A stretch of DNA of 36,625 nt from Streptacidiphilus neutrinimicus (GCF_000787815.1 NZ_BBPO01000041.1:2615-39239), one strand, 5' to 3'; positions 1 through 8,350 are shown, numbered from the stretch's first letter. Numbers and translations are program-made. The notes: generated by a model not told the origin, from the letters alone.

Positions 1-1
1 C

Positions 2-232
2 GGCTACGCGGTCACGGTCGTGGACCGCACCCCGCTGCGGTCCACCGCCGCGACGGCGCGGCACGCAGCGACCACCGCCCGGGTGACGGCCACGGCCGGC
101 GGCCCGGTCCCCGCAGCGGGTGCCCCGGGCCGGACGGGCGACGGCCGGCCGCCGCTCGCGCCACGCGGCGCGAACTGCTGCGACATCGCCATGAGCCTCA
201 CCATGGCGCTGCTGCTGATCACGCTGCTGTGA
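2..232 (+). CDS. C-terminal end of an unidentified protein (5' truncated)
   Basis: The frame is open from the first bases of the window to a TGA, so this is probably the end of a gene that starts outside. The visible 76 residues begin with a beta-strand-like stretch (GYAVTVVDRTP), pass through an Ala/Thr/Gly/Pro-rich low-complexity stretch, and end in a short hydrophobic tail (MSLTMALLLITLL) that could be a membrane segment. A GTG at 20 could also be read as a start but has no clear ribosome binding site. I do not recognise a family. The coding status rests only on the open frame in high-GC DNA, so it is uncertain. Confidence 0.35.
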   Translation, partial: GYAVTVVDRTPLRSTAATARHAATTARVTATAGGPVPAAGAPGRTGDGRPPLAPRGANCCDIAMSLTMALLLITLL

Positions 233-358
233 GCCGCGCCCCCGGGCGCCCCAGGGCGCCTCGCGGGTGAAAGGCCCGGAATGTCGGGCTAGCCTGGAAG
301 AACGGGGCACGAGTCGTTACCGGCACGGCCTCACCGGCTCGGCGGAAGGACCGGATCG

Positions 359-790
359 ATGTCAACAACGGCGTGGCGATTCCGTGGCACCGAGGGGGCC
401 GACGACGCGGTCCTCAGGCTCAAGCAGCTGGCCGGCAAGGATCTCATCGATGTGCGCGACGTCGCCGTGATCCGCTGGCCGCACTACGCCGCGGCGCCCC
501 AGGTGCAGGAGCACGTGACCGACGAGGGCAGCAAGGCGTCCTCGCTCGCCAAGAAGTTCAGCAAGGCGGGCATCGAGGGCTCGATGATCGACTCGGTGAA
601 GGGCGACATGACACCGGGCAACTCGGCACTGGTGCTGCTGAGCACCGACGCGGAGATCGACACCATCGCGAAGGCTTTCGAGGGCCACGCCATGGAGTTG
701 ATGCGCTCCGACCTGTCGGTGAAGCAGGAGGACCTGCTCAGGACGGCCTTCGGCAACCCGCCCGGCCCTGAAGGCCCGGCCGCCGGGTGA
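359..790 (+). CDS. DUF1269-like small protein
   Basis: A 143-residue protein. The ATG follows a GGAAGGA ribosome binding site by about 8 nt. The order of segments (a short strand and helix near the start, VAVIRWPHY around residues 36-44, a Gly/Ser/Lys-rich middle, then NSALVLLSTDAEIDTIAKAFEGH around 92-114) resembles DUF1269 proteins, whose middle normally holds a glycine-rich membrane hairpin. Here the middle is short and polar (KASSLAKKFSKAGIEGSMIDS), so this copy looks soluble or trimmed. Function is unknown in the family. It stands alone and converges with the NUDIX gene; the 142 bp between them hold only weak GC-rich inverted repeats. Confidence 0.7.
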   Translation: MSTTAWRFRGTEGADDAVLRLKQLAGKDLIDVRDVAVIRWPHYAAAPQVQEHVTDEGSKASSLAKKFSKAGIEGSMIDSVKGDMTPGNSALVLLSTDAEIDTIAKAFEGHAMELMRSDLSVKQEDLLRTAFGNPPGPEGPAAG

Positions 791-932
791 CGACCGACGG
801 GACGGGACCCCGGCTGCCCCTGCGTCAGCCCGAGGGCGAGTGCGTCCTGCGGGCCGATCCGCCGACCGTTCCACCGGCCGGTGACGCAGCGGCTCCGGCC
901 CGGGCCCCGGACGATCGGAGCTGAGGCGCAGG

Positions 933-1523
933 TCAGCCCGGCGGACGCCGCTCCGCCGCCGTCTGCGCGGCCAGCAGGAGCGCCGTGACGCTGCCCGCCT
1001 CGGTGATGACGCCGGAGCCGACCAGCGCGACCGCCTCCGCCAACGGCACCTGACGTACCGTCATGAGCTGCTCGGCCGCGTCCCGGTGGAGGGGCCCTGG
1101 GGTCAGGCCGGCGGCGAGGAAGAGGTGGGTGCGGGCGACCGAGCTCGTCGGCAGCGGGTGGATCGCGCCCAGCGACTGCCAGGAGGCGGCGCGCCACCCG
1201 GTCTCCTCCGCCAGCTCCCGGGCCGCCGCCAGCGCCGGGTCCTCCCCGGTCTCGGTGCCGCCTCCGGGCAGATGGAGCATACGGCGGCCCTGCAGATAGA
1301 ACTGGTCCTCCACCAGGACGACCCGGTCCTCGGCGTCGAGGGCGACGACGCGCACGCCGTCGGCGACGCGGACGTGCTCGTAGAACTCCGGCGCGGCCGG
1401 ACCCTCCAGCACGTCCTGGTACAGCTGGACGAACCGGCCCTCGTAGACGGTGCGGCGCTCCACCAGCCGCCAGAGTTCCGGTTCGTCCTGCTCGTCCTTG
1501 GCGTCATGACCGGGTGTCAGCAT
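933..1523 (-). CDS. NUDIX hydrolase (ADP-ribose pyrophosphatase-like)
   Basis: A 196-residue protein with a complete NUDIX box, G-x5-E-x7-REL-x-EE-x-GW, at about residues 88-110 (it begins GGTETGEDP and ends RELAEETGW). The flanking layout, with an N-terminal strand domain (VYEGRFVQLYQDVLEGP) and a C-terminal helix carrying the usual 'E-x-G-ITEAGSV' segment, is that of ADP-ribose/nucleoside diphosphate-sugar pyrophosphatases, which cleave NDP-X to NMP and X-phosphate with Mg2+. The exact substrate cannot be read from sequence. It lies 22 nt downstream of the G1 peptidase gene on the same strand. Its ATG sits inside a perfect 17-bp palindrome (1520-1536), and no clear Shine-Dalgarno is seen, so the start is less certain than the gene. 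Confidence 0.85.
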   Translation of the reverse strand: MLTPGHDAKDEQDEPELWRLVERRTVYEGRFVQLYQDVLEGPAAPEFYEHVRVADGVRVVALDAEDRVVLVEDQFYLQGRRMLHLPGGGTETGEDPALAAARELAEETGWRAASWQSLGAIHPLPTSSVARTHLFLAAGLTPGPLHRDAAEQLMTVRQVPLAEAVALVGSGVITEAGSVTALLLAAQTAAERRPPG

Positions 1524-1536
1524 CCTGTCAGGATGC
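1520..1536. repeat. 17-bp palindrome over the NUDIX start codon
   Basis: GCATCCTG-T-CAGGATGC is a perfect inverted repeat with a one-base centre. It overlaps the start codon of the NUDIX gene (CAT at 1521-1523) and lies just downstream of the G1 peptidase stop. It could be an operator. A one-base loop cannot form a normal RNA hairpin without opening two or three base pairs, so a DNA site is more likely than a terminator. This is inference from symmetry only. Confidence 0.5.
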
Positions 1537-1545
1537 CTCAGCCGA

Positions 1546-2259
1546 CTACTCGTGCAGGAACGTTTCCGTGAAGCTGGTGCCGCCCGAGAGCGCGCTGGTG
1601 CGGGCCTCGGTGGTGCCGTTCGAGCTGGGGTCGAGCGCGGTCGGACCGAAGGAGCCCAACGACGCGCCGTTGACGGTGGCCGAGGTGAAGCTCAGCGTGC
1701 CGAAGTTGGGGTAGGCCCCGGTCGGCGACTCGATGATGACCTCGGCGCTGGCGCGCGACGCGGACAGGGTCTTGCTCGTGGTGTACGTCCAGCCCCGCGT
1801 CGTGTCGCTCAGCTTCAGGGTGTACCTGTTGCTCCCGGCGTACGTCACCGAGGCGGAGATGTGGTCGCCGGCCCTCACCGGGTACGAACCGGTGCTCAGG
1901 TAGACGGGGTTGGCCGGGTACATCTCGTACCAGGCCTGGTCCACCGGACTGCCGCTGGAGCAGTCGGTCGCCACGCCGGTCTGCTCGACGGTCGAGGAGC
2001 CGTAGCCGTCGATGCCCACCCACGGCGCGTAGAGGTCGTTGGTCGAGTTGCAGGTCGCCTTCGCCTCGGTCCAACTCGCCGACACGGAGGTGAATCCGCT
2101 GCCTGTCGCGGCGTAGCCGCCCCAGTTGTACCCGTTGATGTTGTAGTGCAGCGGGCGGAAGTCCAGTCCCTGAGCGGCCGCCGCGGTGACCGGCACGGCA
2201 GGGGCGGCCATGGTGGCTGCGACCGCGAGGGTGGCGACGCGTATCAGGAATCTGCGCAT
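1546..2259 (-). CDS. Secreted G1-family glutamic endopeptidase (eqolisin)
   Basis: A 237-residue protein starting at the ATG at 2259, 8 nt after a GAAGGAG site; a longer frame upstream lacks such a site. Residues 1-28 form a classical signal peptide (MRRFLIRVAT, a hydrophobic core, Ala-rich end), so it is exported. The mature part carries eqolisin marks: NWGGYA (about 45-50), VEQTG with the candidate catalytic Gln93, the QAWYEMYP segment (108-115) and AEVIIESPTG with the candidate catalytic Glu177. G1 peptidases use a Gln/Glu dyad and work at acidic pH. Cys70 and Cys100 could form a disulfide. It has no propeptide of the length known from fungal members. The long intergenic region upstream carries palindromes that may control it. 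Confidence 0.88.
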   Translation of the reverse strand: MRRFLIRVATLAVAATMAAPAVPVTAAAAQGLDFRPLHYNINGYNWGGYAATGSGFTSVSASWTEAKATCNSTNDLYAPWVGIDGYGSSTVEQTGVATDCSSGSPVDQAWYEMYPANPVYLSTGSYPVRAGDHISASVTYAGSNRYTLKLSDTTRGWTYTTSKTLSASRASAEVIIESPTGAYPNFGTLSFTSATVNGASLGSFGPTALDPSSNGTTEARTSALSGGTSFTETFLHE

Positions 2260-2363
2260 GCTGGCTCCTTCGTGAGTGACGATCAGGACGCTCGTACGCC
2301 GGCCGCCGCGTGGGCGACGCTGCCGAGCATGCCGGTTGTCATGACTCATAACAAGAGGCTGTG

Positions 2364-2402
2364 CACCACTAATCGTGGTGATTGCTGACGAACGATCACC
2401 AC
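2364..2402. promoter_or_regulatory. Nested CACCAC/GTGGTG inverted repeats upstream of the G1 peptidase
   Basis: CACCAC-TAATC-GTGGTG (2364-2380) is an inverted repeat with 6-bp arms. The right arm is used again in GTGGTGAT - 12 nt - ATCACCAC (2375-2382 with 2395-2402). Three arms of one motif in 39 bp, about 105-143 bp before the peptidase start in a locally less GC-rich stretch, suggest an operator for a dimeric regulator. No -10/-35 pair can be assigned with confidence. Confidence 0.5.
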
Positions 2403-2506
2403 CCACCCCCGATTCACCCTTCCCGATCTCGCGCGCTCGGCGTCAACTCACGCGTCTTCATTGAGCTTTGACCATCCGAGGCCAACCGGACCGCTACGCC
2501 GTTGAG

Positions 2507-2546
2507 CGTAGGGAATCCGTGAAGTCGGCTTCACAACTCCCCTACG
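2507..2546. repeat. Compound hairpin, 13 bp of pairing
   Basis: Outer arms CGTAGGG (2507-2513) and CCCTACG (2540-2546) enclose inner arms GTGAAG (2519-2524) and CTTCAC (2529-2534) around a TCGG tetraloop, with 5-nt spacers on both sides. It has no U-run and no gene end nearby, so it is not an obvious terminator. It may be an operator, an RNA leader structure or part of a small RNA. Confidence 0.5.
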
Positions 2547-2931
2547 AGCCCCGCTCTTTGCTGGTCGGCCGGGAGGCCTGACTGCTGGTGGGATGGCGTG
2601 CCCGCCGGGCAGTTGGCGGGAGCACTGGATCCAATGAGGGCGCGAGCCGTGCCTTCCGCAGGCTGCACATCATGACCGCACGAGGGCGAAGGGGCGGGTC
2701 CTGGCGCTGTTCATCGGCGACGACTGGGCGGAGCCCCGGCCGGGCAGGGTCGACCGATCGGGGGAGCGGGGGGATGAATCGCGCGCCGACCGGTGACGCT
2801 TCACCACGACATGGCACTTCCGAGTGAATGTCCATCGACAAACCTGGGTCGCGCAACTCCCCCGTGATAGTCCTTCGTATGCGAATGTGCCGGGGGCAAG
2901 TGCCCGGCGACCGAGTGCGAGGTGGCATGCG

Positions 2932-4614
2932 ATGACAGACACCGAAAAAACCCTCGGACGGACCCTGCTCGACCTGCCGGCGACGGTCGCCGGCCCCCCG
3001 GCGCCGACGCCGGGCGCGCCCGGCGGCCCGATCGAGCAGGGGTACTTCACCACCTTGGAGCAGTGCCGCAAGAACACCTACGACGTCGTCGTGGTCGGCG
3101 CGGGCGCCGTGGGCAGCACCGTCGTGCACCGGCTGCTGCGACGCGGGTTCCGTGTGCTGCTGCTGGAGAAGGGGCCGTTCCTGCTCCCCGAGCACGTCCA
3201 GAACCTCGACCCGGTCTACCAGCCGCTGATGACCACCGCCGTGGCCACCCCCTGGGAGATCGTCCCGAAGGACGGGTACGGGCTGGCGCCGCAGATCCCC
3301 TACGTCGGCGGGCGGGCGCTGTTCTGGAGCACCTGGATCCCGCAGCCCACGCGCGAGCAGATGCCCGACTGGCCGCCGGAGGTCCTCGACGGGCTGCGGC
3401 CCTACTGGCGGGCCGCCCACGAGTTCCTCGGCTCGGTCGAACCCTCCGACATGGGGCCCGAGTTCGACACCTTCCACCCGCGGCTGATGCGCGACCTGTT
3501 CGACGGGCTGCCCGACCTCCCGAACTTCATCGACTACGCCCGGCTGCGCGATCTCGAACAGCCGCTGGCGTCCCGGGCCACCCGATCGAGCCTCGGCTAC
3601 CGCAAGTTCAGCCCCGCGCCGGTGGTCCTGGCAGACGCGCGCCGGTACGACGGGAGGTCCCGCAACGGCACGGCCCGGCTCTCCGTGGTCCCGAACTGCC
3701 TGGTGGAGCGGATCGAGCACAAGGCCGGGACCGGCAGCCGGGTCGCCACCGCACTGCAGACCTCCCAGGGTAGTTACGACCTCCAGGGTGTTCCGCTCGT
3801 GCTGGCCAACGGCGTGATCGAGCCCACGGGGCTGCTGATGCACTCCTTCGGCGACGCGCTCAGCGGCCTGGCCGGCAAGAACCTCGGCGGCCATGTCGCC
3901 GACTGGTTCACCATGCGCGTGCCGCGCGACGCCTACCCGGACCTTCCCGACCGGCTGCAGATCTCCTGCGCCTACCTGGAGGGCACCCACCGGCCCAACG
4001 GCTCCCCGGAGGAGGCCCGCGACTTCCACATCCACCTCATGGGCGGCTCCAACCCGCGTCCCGAGGACTCCGTCGCCGACCTGTACCGGCTCATCCCCGA
4101 CTCCTTCGACCAGGACTTCCTCACCCAGCTCAGCACGGCGGACCACATCGGCTTCCTGGTGCACTGCCTGGGCGAGTGGCGCGGCGAGCGGTCCGCGGAC
4201 GCGGCCTCCTACGTCAGCGTCGGCCAGGGCGGCATCCCGCAGATCAGGTTCAATCCCAACAAGGCCGACCGGGCGCTGGCCGAGGCCATGGACGAGTCCG
4301 CCCGGGCCCTGGTCGGCCTGCTCGCCCGCGGCCGCACACCGCAGTACTGGGACAGCGACCAGCAGAAGTGGTCCGGCCAGATCCCTCCGGGGCGGGAGAA
4401 GAAGCTGCTGGTCCACGAGTCCGGGACGCTCTGGATGGGCGACGGCCCGGAGGACTCGGTCACCGACCACGTCGGGCGCCCGCACGGCGTGGAGGGCGTG
4501 TACGTCGCGGGGGCGGCGATCTTCCCCAGCAGCGGCTCGTGGAACCCGACGCTCACCGCGGTCGCCCTCGGCCTGATGCTGGCCGACCACCTGATTCTGG
4601 AGGCCGGCCGATGA
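2932..4614 (+). CDS. GMC-family flavoprotein oxidoreductase 1
   Basis: A 560-residue flavoprotein. I chose the ATG at 2932 because a GAGGTGG site precedes it; the frame extends upstream without one. The N-terminus has a long tail, then the FAD-binding Rossmann motif VVVVGAGAVGS (about 52-62) ending in the acidic residue of LLLEKG (77-81). The C-terminal GMC domain has HESGTLWMG with candidate catalytic His495 and the GSWNPTLTAVALG segment with Asn538. GMC enzymes oxidise alcohols, sugars or related groups; the substrate is not apparent. No Tat or Sec signal is seen, so it should act in the cytoplasm. It lacks the cysteine trio present in the second GMC protein. It is the first gene of the operon and overlaps the next gene by ATGA. 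Confidence 0.88.
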   Translation: MTDTEKTLGRTLLDLPATVAGPPAPTPGAPGGPIEQGYFTTLEQCRKNTYDVVVVGAGAVGSTVVHRLLRRGFRVLLLEKGPFLLPEHVQNLDPVYQPLMTTAVATPWEIVPKDGYGLAPQIPYVGGRALFWSTWIPQPTREQMPDWPPEVLDGLRPYWRAAHEFLGSVEPSDMGPEFDTFHPRLMRDLFDGLPDLPNFIDYARLRDLEQPLASRATRSSLGYRKFSPAPVVLADARRYDGRSRNGTARLSVVPNCLVERIEHKAGTGSRVATALQTSQGSYDLQGVPLVLANGVIEPTGLLMHSFGDALSGLAGKNLGGHVADWFTMRVPRDAYPDLPDRLQISCAYLEGTHRPNGSPEEARDFHIHLMGGSNPRPEDSVADLYRLIPDSFDQDFLTQLSTADHIGFLVHCLGEWRGERSADAASYVSVGQGGIPQIRFNPNKADRALAEAMDESARALVGLLARGRTPQYWDSDQQKWSGQIPPGREKKLLVHESGTLWMGDGPEDSVTDHVGRPHGVEGVYVAGAAIFPSSGSWNPTLTAVALGLMLADHLILEAGR

Positions 4615-5174
4615 CCACCGGAGTCCCGCTGACCGCCGGTCCGCTGGCGAACGCCGCCCTCCCGGACGCCCCGCCGCCCGCGCCGCCCGCCACGGAGATC
4701 GACCGCTTCGTCGCGCTCTCCGTCGCGCTCACCGGCTTCGACGCCTTCGAGCTGCAGGGCACCGGAATGGCCGGCTTCTACCTGAAGACGGTGGTGGAGC
4801 AGGTCGGCAGGCGGCCCTACGACGCGCTGCGGAAGGCCATGGAGCAGGTCGGCTTCGACCCGGAGAAGCTCCAGGGCGACGTCGACCAGGACCTCGCCCG
4901 GGCCGTCACCCACCTCTGGTACCTGGGCGTGTGGCCGCCGCTGTCCGCAGAGGTCCACGCGCAGTTGCAGCGCCAGGTCGCCAACGACGCGTTCACCGCC
5001 GCGCCCGAGGCGTACGTCCAGGGCCTGGTGTGGCGGACCTTCCACGGCCATCCGCAGGGCGCCAAGGCGCCGGGCTTCGGCACCTGGGCGGCCCCGCCGC
5101 CGGGCGAACCCGAACTCCCGCGGCCGGGAGAGCCGGCGCGACACCACGACGGCACGACGGGAGGCACCCGATGA
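4611..5174 (+). CDS. Small subunit of a GMC dehydrogenase (sorbitol/FAD-sugar dehydrogenase small-subunit type)
   Basis: A 187-residue protein between two GMC genes, overlapping both by 4 nt (ATGA at each end), which implies translational coupling. The stretch FVALSVALTGFDAFE (about 31-45), the following helix FYLKTVVEQVG, and HLWYLGVW near residues 102-109 match the layout of the small (gamma) subunit of membrane FAD-dependent sorbitol and glucose dehydrogenases. In those enzymes this subunit acts as a folding and export partner of the catalytic GMC subunit and normally carries a Tat signal. Here the N-terminus (MTTGVPLTAGPLANAALPD) has no twin arginine, so the complex should stay in the cytoplasm. 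The last 30 residues are Pro/Gly-rich and probably disordered. Confidence 0.75.
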   Translation: MTTGVPLTAGPLANAALPDAPPPAPPATEIDRFVALSVALTGFDAFELQGTGMAGFYLKTVVEQVGRRPYDALRKAMEQVGFDPEKLQGDVDQDLARAVTHLWYLGVWPPLSAEVHAQLQRQVANDAFTAAPEAYVQGLVWRTFHGHPQGAKAPGFGTWAAPPPGEPELPRPGEPARHHDGTTGGTR

Positions 5175-7090
5175 GCCCCGCGCGCGACCTCGACGGCCAC
5201 CGCTACGACGTGATCGTGGTGGGCGCCGGATGGGCCGGCTCGCTGGTCGCCAAGCGCCTCGGCAGCCAGGGCTGGCGCGTCCTGGTCCTGGAGGCGGGCA
5301 CCACGACGCTGGACACCTGGCCCGGACACCTCGACGCGATGAACACCTTCTACTCCTCGCTGATCAAGGTGCCCAACGCCCCCTACCGCGCCAACACCGC
5401 AGCTCCCTCGCCGTCCGTCCTGGACACCGTCCCCCACAAGGGCGTTCACCGCTACCAGTCGGTCGGCTACCTGGTCCAGGAGGGTCCGCTGCCCTACGGC
5501 ACCGACTACTTGCGCGCCGGCGGCGGGACGGGCATGCACTGGCTCGGCCTCACCCCGCGCATGCTGCCGCAGGACTTCAAGGTGCGCACGGAGTTCGGCT
5601 ACGGCCGCGACTGGCCGATCGGCTACGACGACCTCCAGCACTGGTACTGCGAGGCCGAGCGGGAGATCGGCGTCGCGGGCGACGCCGCCGAGCAGACCAG
5701 GGAGATCGGTCTGCCGTTCCCCGAGGGCTACGTCTTCCCCATGCACGAGATCCCGAGCAGCTACGTCGACCGGGTCATGGCCGAGCACCTGGACGGCAAG
5801 ACGGTCGTCGACCCCGGCACCGACGAGCCGGTCGAGCTGCGGGTCGTCAACACCCCGCACGGGCGCAACTCCACCCCCAACCAGGCCTACGACGGCGGCC
5901 GCGGCTTCCGCCCGCAGGACGCCGTGGGCCTGCCCAACTACGGCGAGCGCTGCGTAGGCAACGCCTCCTGCACCCCGATCTGCCCGGTCCAGGCGAAGTA
6001 CAACCCGCTCAAGACCCAGGCGCAGTGGAGCAGGAAGGTCACCCTCATCGACCGCGCGGTGGTGAGCCGGGTGCTGGTCGCCGACAACGGCCGGGTCACC
6101 GGCGTCGAGTACCAGGCGTACGACGACCCGGCGACCCCTGTCGCCACCACGCGCACGGTCGAGGCCGACGTCGTAGTGGTGGCCGCCCACGCCATCGAGA
6201 GCGCCAGGCTGCTGCTCGCCTCCGAGCTCGCCAACAGCAGCGACCAGGTCGGGCGCAACCTGATGGACCACCCGGTGATGCTGGCCTGGGGCCTGATGCC
6301 GCACCAGGTCGGACCGTTCCGCGGGCCCGGGTCCACCTCGGCCTTCGAGAGGTTCCGCATGGGCGAGAGCCGCAAGGAGCACGCCCCGTGGCGGCTGGTG
6401 ATCGCCAACTGGGGCTGGACCTGGGCCGCCGGCTCGCCCGGCAGCGACGTCGCGGAGATGCTCGGCATCCCCGAGACCCCCTTCCAGCAGCGTAAGAAGG
6501 CTCTCTACGGCGTGCCGCTGCGCGAGCGGCTCGGCGACCGGATCGGCCGCCAGATCGCCTTTCAGTTCGAGCTGGAGCAGGACGCCCAGCCCGGCAACCG
6601 GGTCACCATCGACCGCCGCCACCGCGACGCCCTGGGCAACTGCCGCCCGATCCTCAGCTACGACCTGTCCGACCACGTGAAGAAGGGCATGCAGGCGGCC
6701 ATGGGCGTCTCGCACCAGATCTTCGACCTGCTCGGGGCGGAGGAACGGACCGCCTACCAGGCCGACGCGCCCAGCTACTTCGAGTACGAGGGCACGGGGT
6801 ACGCCTTCAACGGGGCCGGCCACGGCTGCGGCACCCATGTCATGGGCGACGACCGCAGGACCTCCGTGGTCGACCAGTGGCAGCGGTCCTGGGACCACGC
6901 CAACCTCTACCTGGTCGGCTGCGGCAGCATGCCCTCGATCGGCACCTCGAACCCCTCGCTCACCATGTCAGCGCTGGCCCTGCGCAGCGTCGAGAGGATC
7001 CATCAGGACCTCACGGAGCTGCACCGGCCGCTCGTCCTGCGGCCCGCGCCCGCCCCCGAGTACGCCCACCCGACGGAGGCCCGACCGTGA
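5171..7090 (+). CDS. GMC-family flavoprotein 2 with a [3Fe-4S]-type cysteine motif
   Basis: A 639-residue flavoprotein. The ATG at 5171 overlaps the small-subunit stop. FAD-binding motif VIVVGAGWAGS is at 14-24. C261-x5-C267-x3-C271 has the spacing of the [3Fe-4S] ligands in the catalytic subunit of bacterial FAD-dependent glucose dehydrogenase. The C-terminal domain has GHGCGTHVMG with candidate catalytic His551 and GTSNPSLT with Asn594. With the preceding small subunit it looks like the catalytic pair of a three-component sugar or alcohol dehydrogenase. The usual multihaem cytochrome subunit is absent from the operon, so its electron acceptor is unknown. The substrate cannot be inferred. 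It overlaps the next gene by GTGA. Confidence 0.88.
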   Translation: MSPARDLDGHRYDVIVVGAGWAGSLVAKRLGSQGWRVLVLEAGTTTLDTWPGHLDAMNTFYSSLIKVPNAPYRANTAAPSPSVLDTVPHKGVHRYQSVGYLVQEGPLPYGTDYLRAGGGTGMHWLGLTPRMLPQDFKVRTEFGYGRDWPIGYDDLQHWYCEAEREIGVAGDAAEQTREIGLPFPEGYVFPMHEIPSSYVDRVMAEHLDGKTVVDPGTDEPVELRVVNTPHGRNSTPNQAYDGGRGFRPQDAVGLPNYGERCVGNASCTPICPVQAKYNPLKTQAQWSRKVTLIDRAVVSRVLVADNGRVTGVEYQAYDDPATPVATTRTVEADVVVVAAHAIESARLLLASELANSSDQVGRNLMDHPVMLAWGLMPHQVGPFRGPGSTSAFERFRMGESRKEHAPWRLVIANWGWTWAAGSPGSDVAEMLGIPETPFQQRKKALYGVPLRERLGDRIGRQIAFQFELEQDAQPGNRVTIDRRHRDALGNCRPILSYDLSDHVKKGMQAAMGVSHQIFDLLGAEERTAYQADAPSYFEYEGTGYAFNGAGHGCGTHVMGDDRRTSVVDQWQRSWDHANLYLVGCGSMPSIGTSNPSLTMSALALRSVERIHQDLTELHRPLVLRPAPAPEYAHPTEARP

Positions 7091-8277
7091 CCGTCCGCGA
7101 CCCGCTGACCGGACTGACCGGCTTCACCGACATCAAGACGCCGCTGGCCGAGATCGAGCAGCCGCCGTTCGAGATCCCGAGGACCGTCCCGAAACTGCGC
7201 TACTTCCTGCAGGCGGCGCTGGCGTTGGAGTTCCTCACCATCCCGCCGTACCTCACCGCGATGTACACCATCAAGCCCGGTGCCAACCAGGAGGCCTGGT
7301 ACGCGCTGCGGGCGGTCGTGCTGGAGGAGATGCTCCACATGACCCTGGTCGCCAACATGCTCAACGCCGTCGGCGGGAAGCCCGTCGTGGCCGACCCGAG
7401 GTTCGTCACGGACTACCCGGCCAAGCTCCCCTACGCCAAGGAGCAGGTGCCGATCGCGCTGCGGGGCTTCGGGCGGGAGGCCATCCGGACGGGGCTGTGG
7501 ATCGAGCGCCCGGAGAAGATGGAGGACCTGCCCCGGACCGGCAAGGAGCCCGATCCGCGCGGGTGGACGTCCATCGGCCAGTTCTACGCCACCATCCGCG
7601 AGGGCATGCGCCGGCTCGCGGAGAAGCAACCGGACCTCTTCGACGGGGACCTCACCCGCCAGGTGGGCCCGGAGGACTTCTACAACTCCGGCGGCCGGGC
7701 CTTCCCGGTCACCGACCTCGCCTCAGCGCTCAAGGCGATCGAACTGATCTCCGAGCAGGGCGAGGGCGTCCCCGGATCGATCTACAACCCGGACGAGCGG
7801 CTGTTCGGCCAGGCCAACGAACTGGCGCACTACTTCAGGTTCATGGAGGTCCACGAGGAGCGCCGCTACGGCCCGCTCGACACGCCCGCCTCGGGCCCGA
7901 CCGGCCCCGCCCTGCCGATCGACTGGACGGCGGCCTACCGCATCGACCCGCAGGCCAAGGTCGCCGACTACCCGCCCGACAGCGAGGTCCGGCTGGCCGC
8001 CGAGCACTTCAACCAGGTCTACGCACGGCTGCTGTGGCTGCTCGACCGCTCCTTCAACGGCGAGCCCAAGCAGCTCCAGGCAGCCATCCCCGTGATGCTC
8101 GAACTGCGGGACCTGGCCGCCCAGCTGTACGCGAACCCGCACCCGGACCCGGCCAGGGCCGCCAAGGGCGTCCACGCCAGTGCCACCTTCGAGATCACGC
8201 AGGCGGAGCTGCTGGCGGCCAAGAAGCAACTGGACACCGGTGCCGGCGCGACCGCGCTGCTGGCGAGCCTGGCCTGA
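7087..8277 (+). CDS. VioB/RebD-type ferritin-like protein
   Basis: A 396-residue protein starting at the GTG at 7087, which overlaps the upstream stop (GTGA). The helical N-terminal region has ALALEFLTIPPYL (Glu48) and VVLEEMLHMTLVANMLNAVGG with Glu80/Glu81/His84, and a later helix has NELAHYFRFMEVHEERRY (about 244-261). This is the metal-ligand pattern of the ferritin-like domain of the iminophenyl-pyruvate dimer synthase family (VioB, RebD). Those proteins are haem or iron oxidative-coupling enzymes in violacein and rebeccamycin synthesis, but the fold alone is found in many proteins of unknown role, and this one is much shorter than VioB. Here it is coupled to two GMC flavoproteins, so an iron-dependent oxidation in the same pathway is likely. 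Confidence 0.75.
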   Translation: MTVRDPLTGLTGFTDIKTPLAEIEQPPFEIPRTVPKLRYFLQAALALEFLTIPPYLTAMYTIKPGANQEAWYALRAVVLEEMLHMTLVANMLNAVGGKPVVADPRFVTDYPAKLPYAKEQVPIALRGFGREAIRTGLWIERPEKMEDLPRTGKEPDPRGWTSIGQFYATIREGMRRLAEKQPDLFDGDLTRQVGPEDFYNSGGRAFPVTDLASALKAIELISEQGEGVPGSIYNPDERLFGQANELAHYFRFMEVHEERRYGPLDTPASGPTGPALPIDWTAAYRIDPQAKVADYPPDSEVRLAAEHFNQVYARLLWLLDRSFNGEPKQLQAAIPVMLELRDLAAQLYANPHPDPARAAKGVHASATFEITQAELLAAKKQLDTGAGATALLASLA

Positions 8278-8350
8278 CCTGGTGACCCTGCTGACCCTCC
8301 CGACCCCTGTGACCTCACCCGGCTCGTACCTCCCAGAGGAGACCGTCACC

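Larger units (their letters stand above)
2260..2931. other. 672-bp divergent intergenic region
   Basis: This stretch separates the minus-strand peptidase from the plus-strand GMC operon and should hold both promoters. Its left half (2260-2550) is less GC-rich than the genes and contains two symmetric structures: the CACCAC repeats (2364-2402) and a compound hairpin (2507-2546). The right half (2550-2931) has open frames on both strands but none with a ribosome binding site or recognisable protein. I see no gene in it. The most likely leader of the GMC operon is the stretch after about 2860. Confidence 0.55.

Noticed and set aside
892-921. Terminator between the DUF1269 and NUDIX genes
   Set aside because: GCTCCG/CGGAGC arms are only 6 bp with an 18-nt loop; this can arise by chance in such GC-rich DNA.
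2588-2827. 79-residue open frame in the intergenic region before the GMC operon
   Set aside because: Arg/Gly/Ser-rich composition, no ribosome binding site, no family resemblance. Chance frame in GC-rich DNA.
7087-8277. Violacein or indolocarbazole pathway gene
   Set aside because: Only the ferritin-like fold is shared; no tryptophan oxidase, VioA/RebO or other indole genes are nearby, and the protein is far shorter than VioB.
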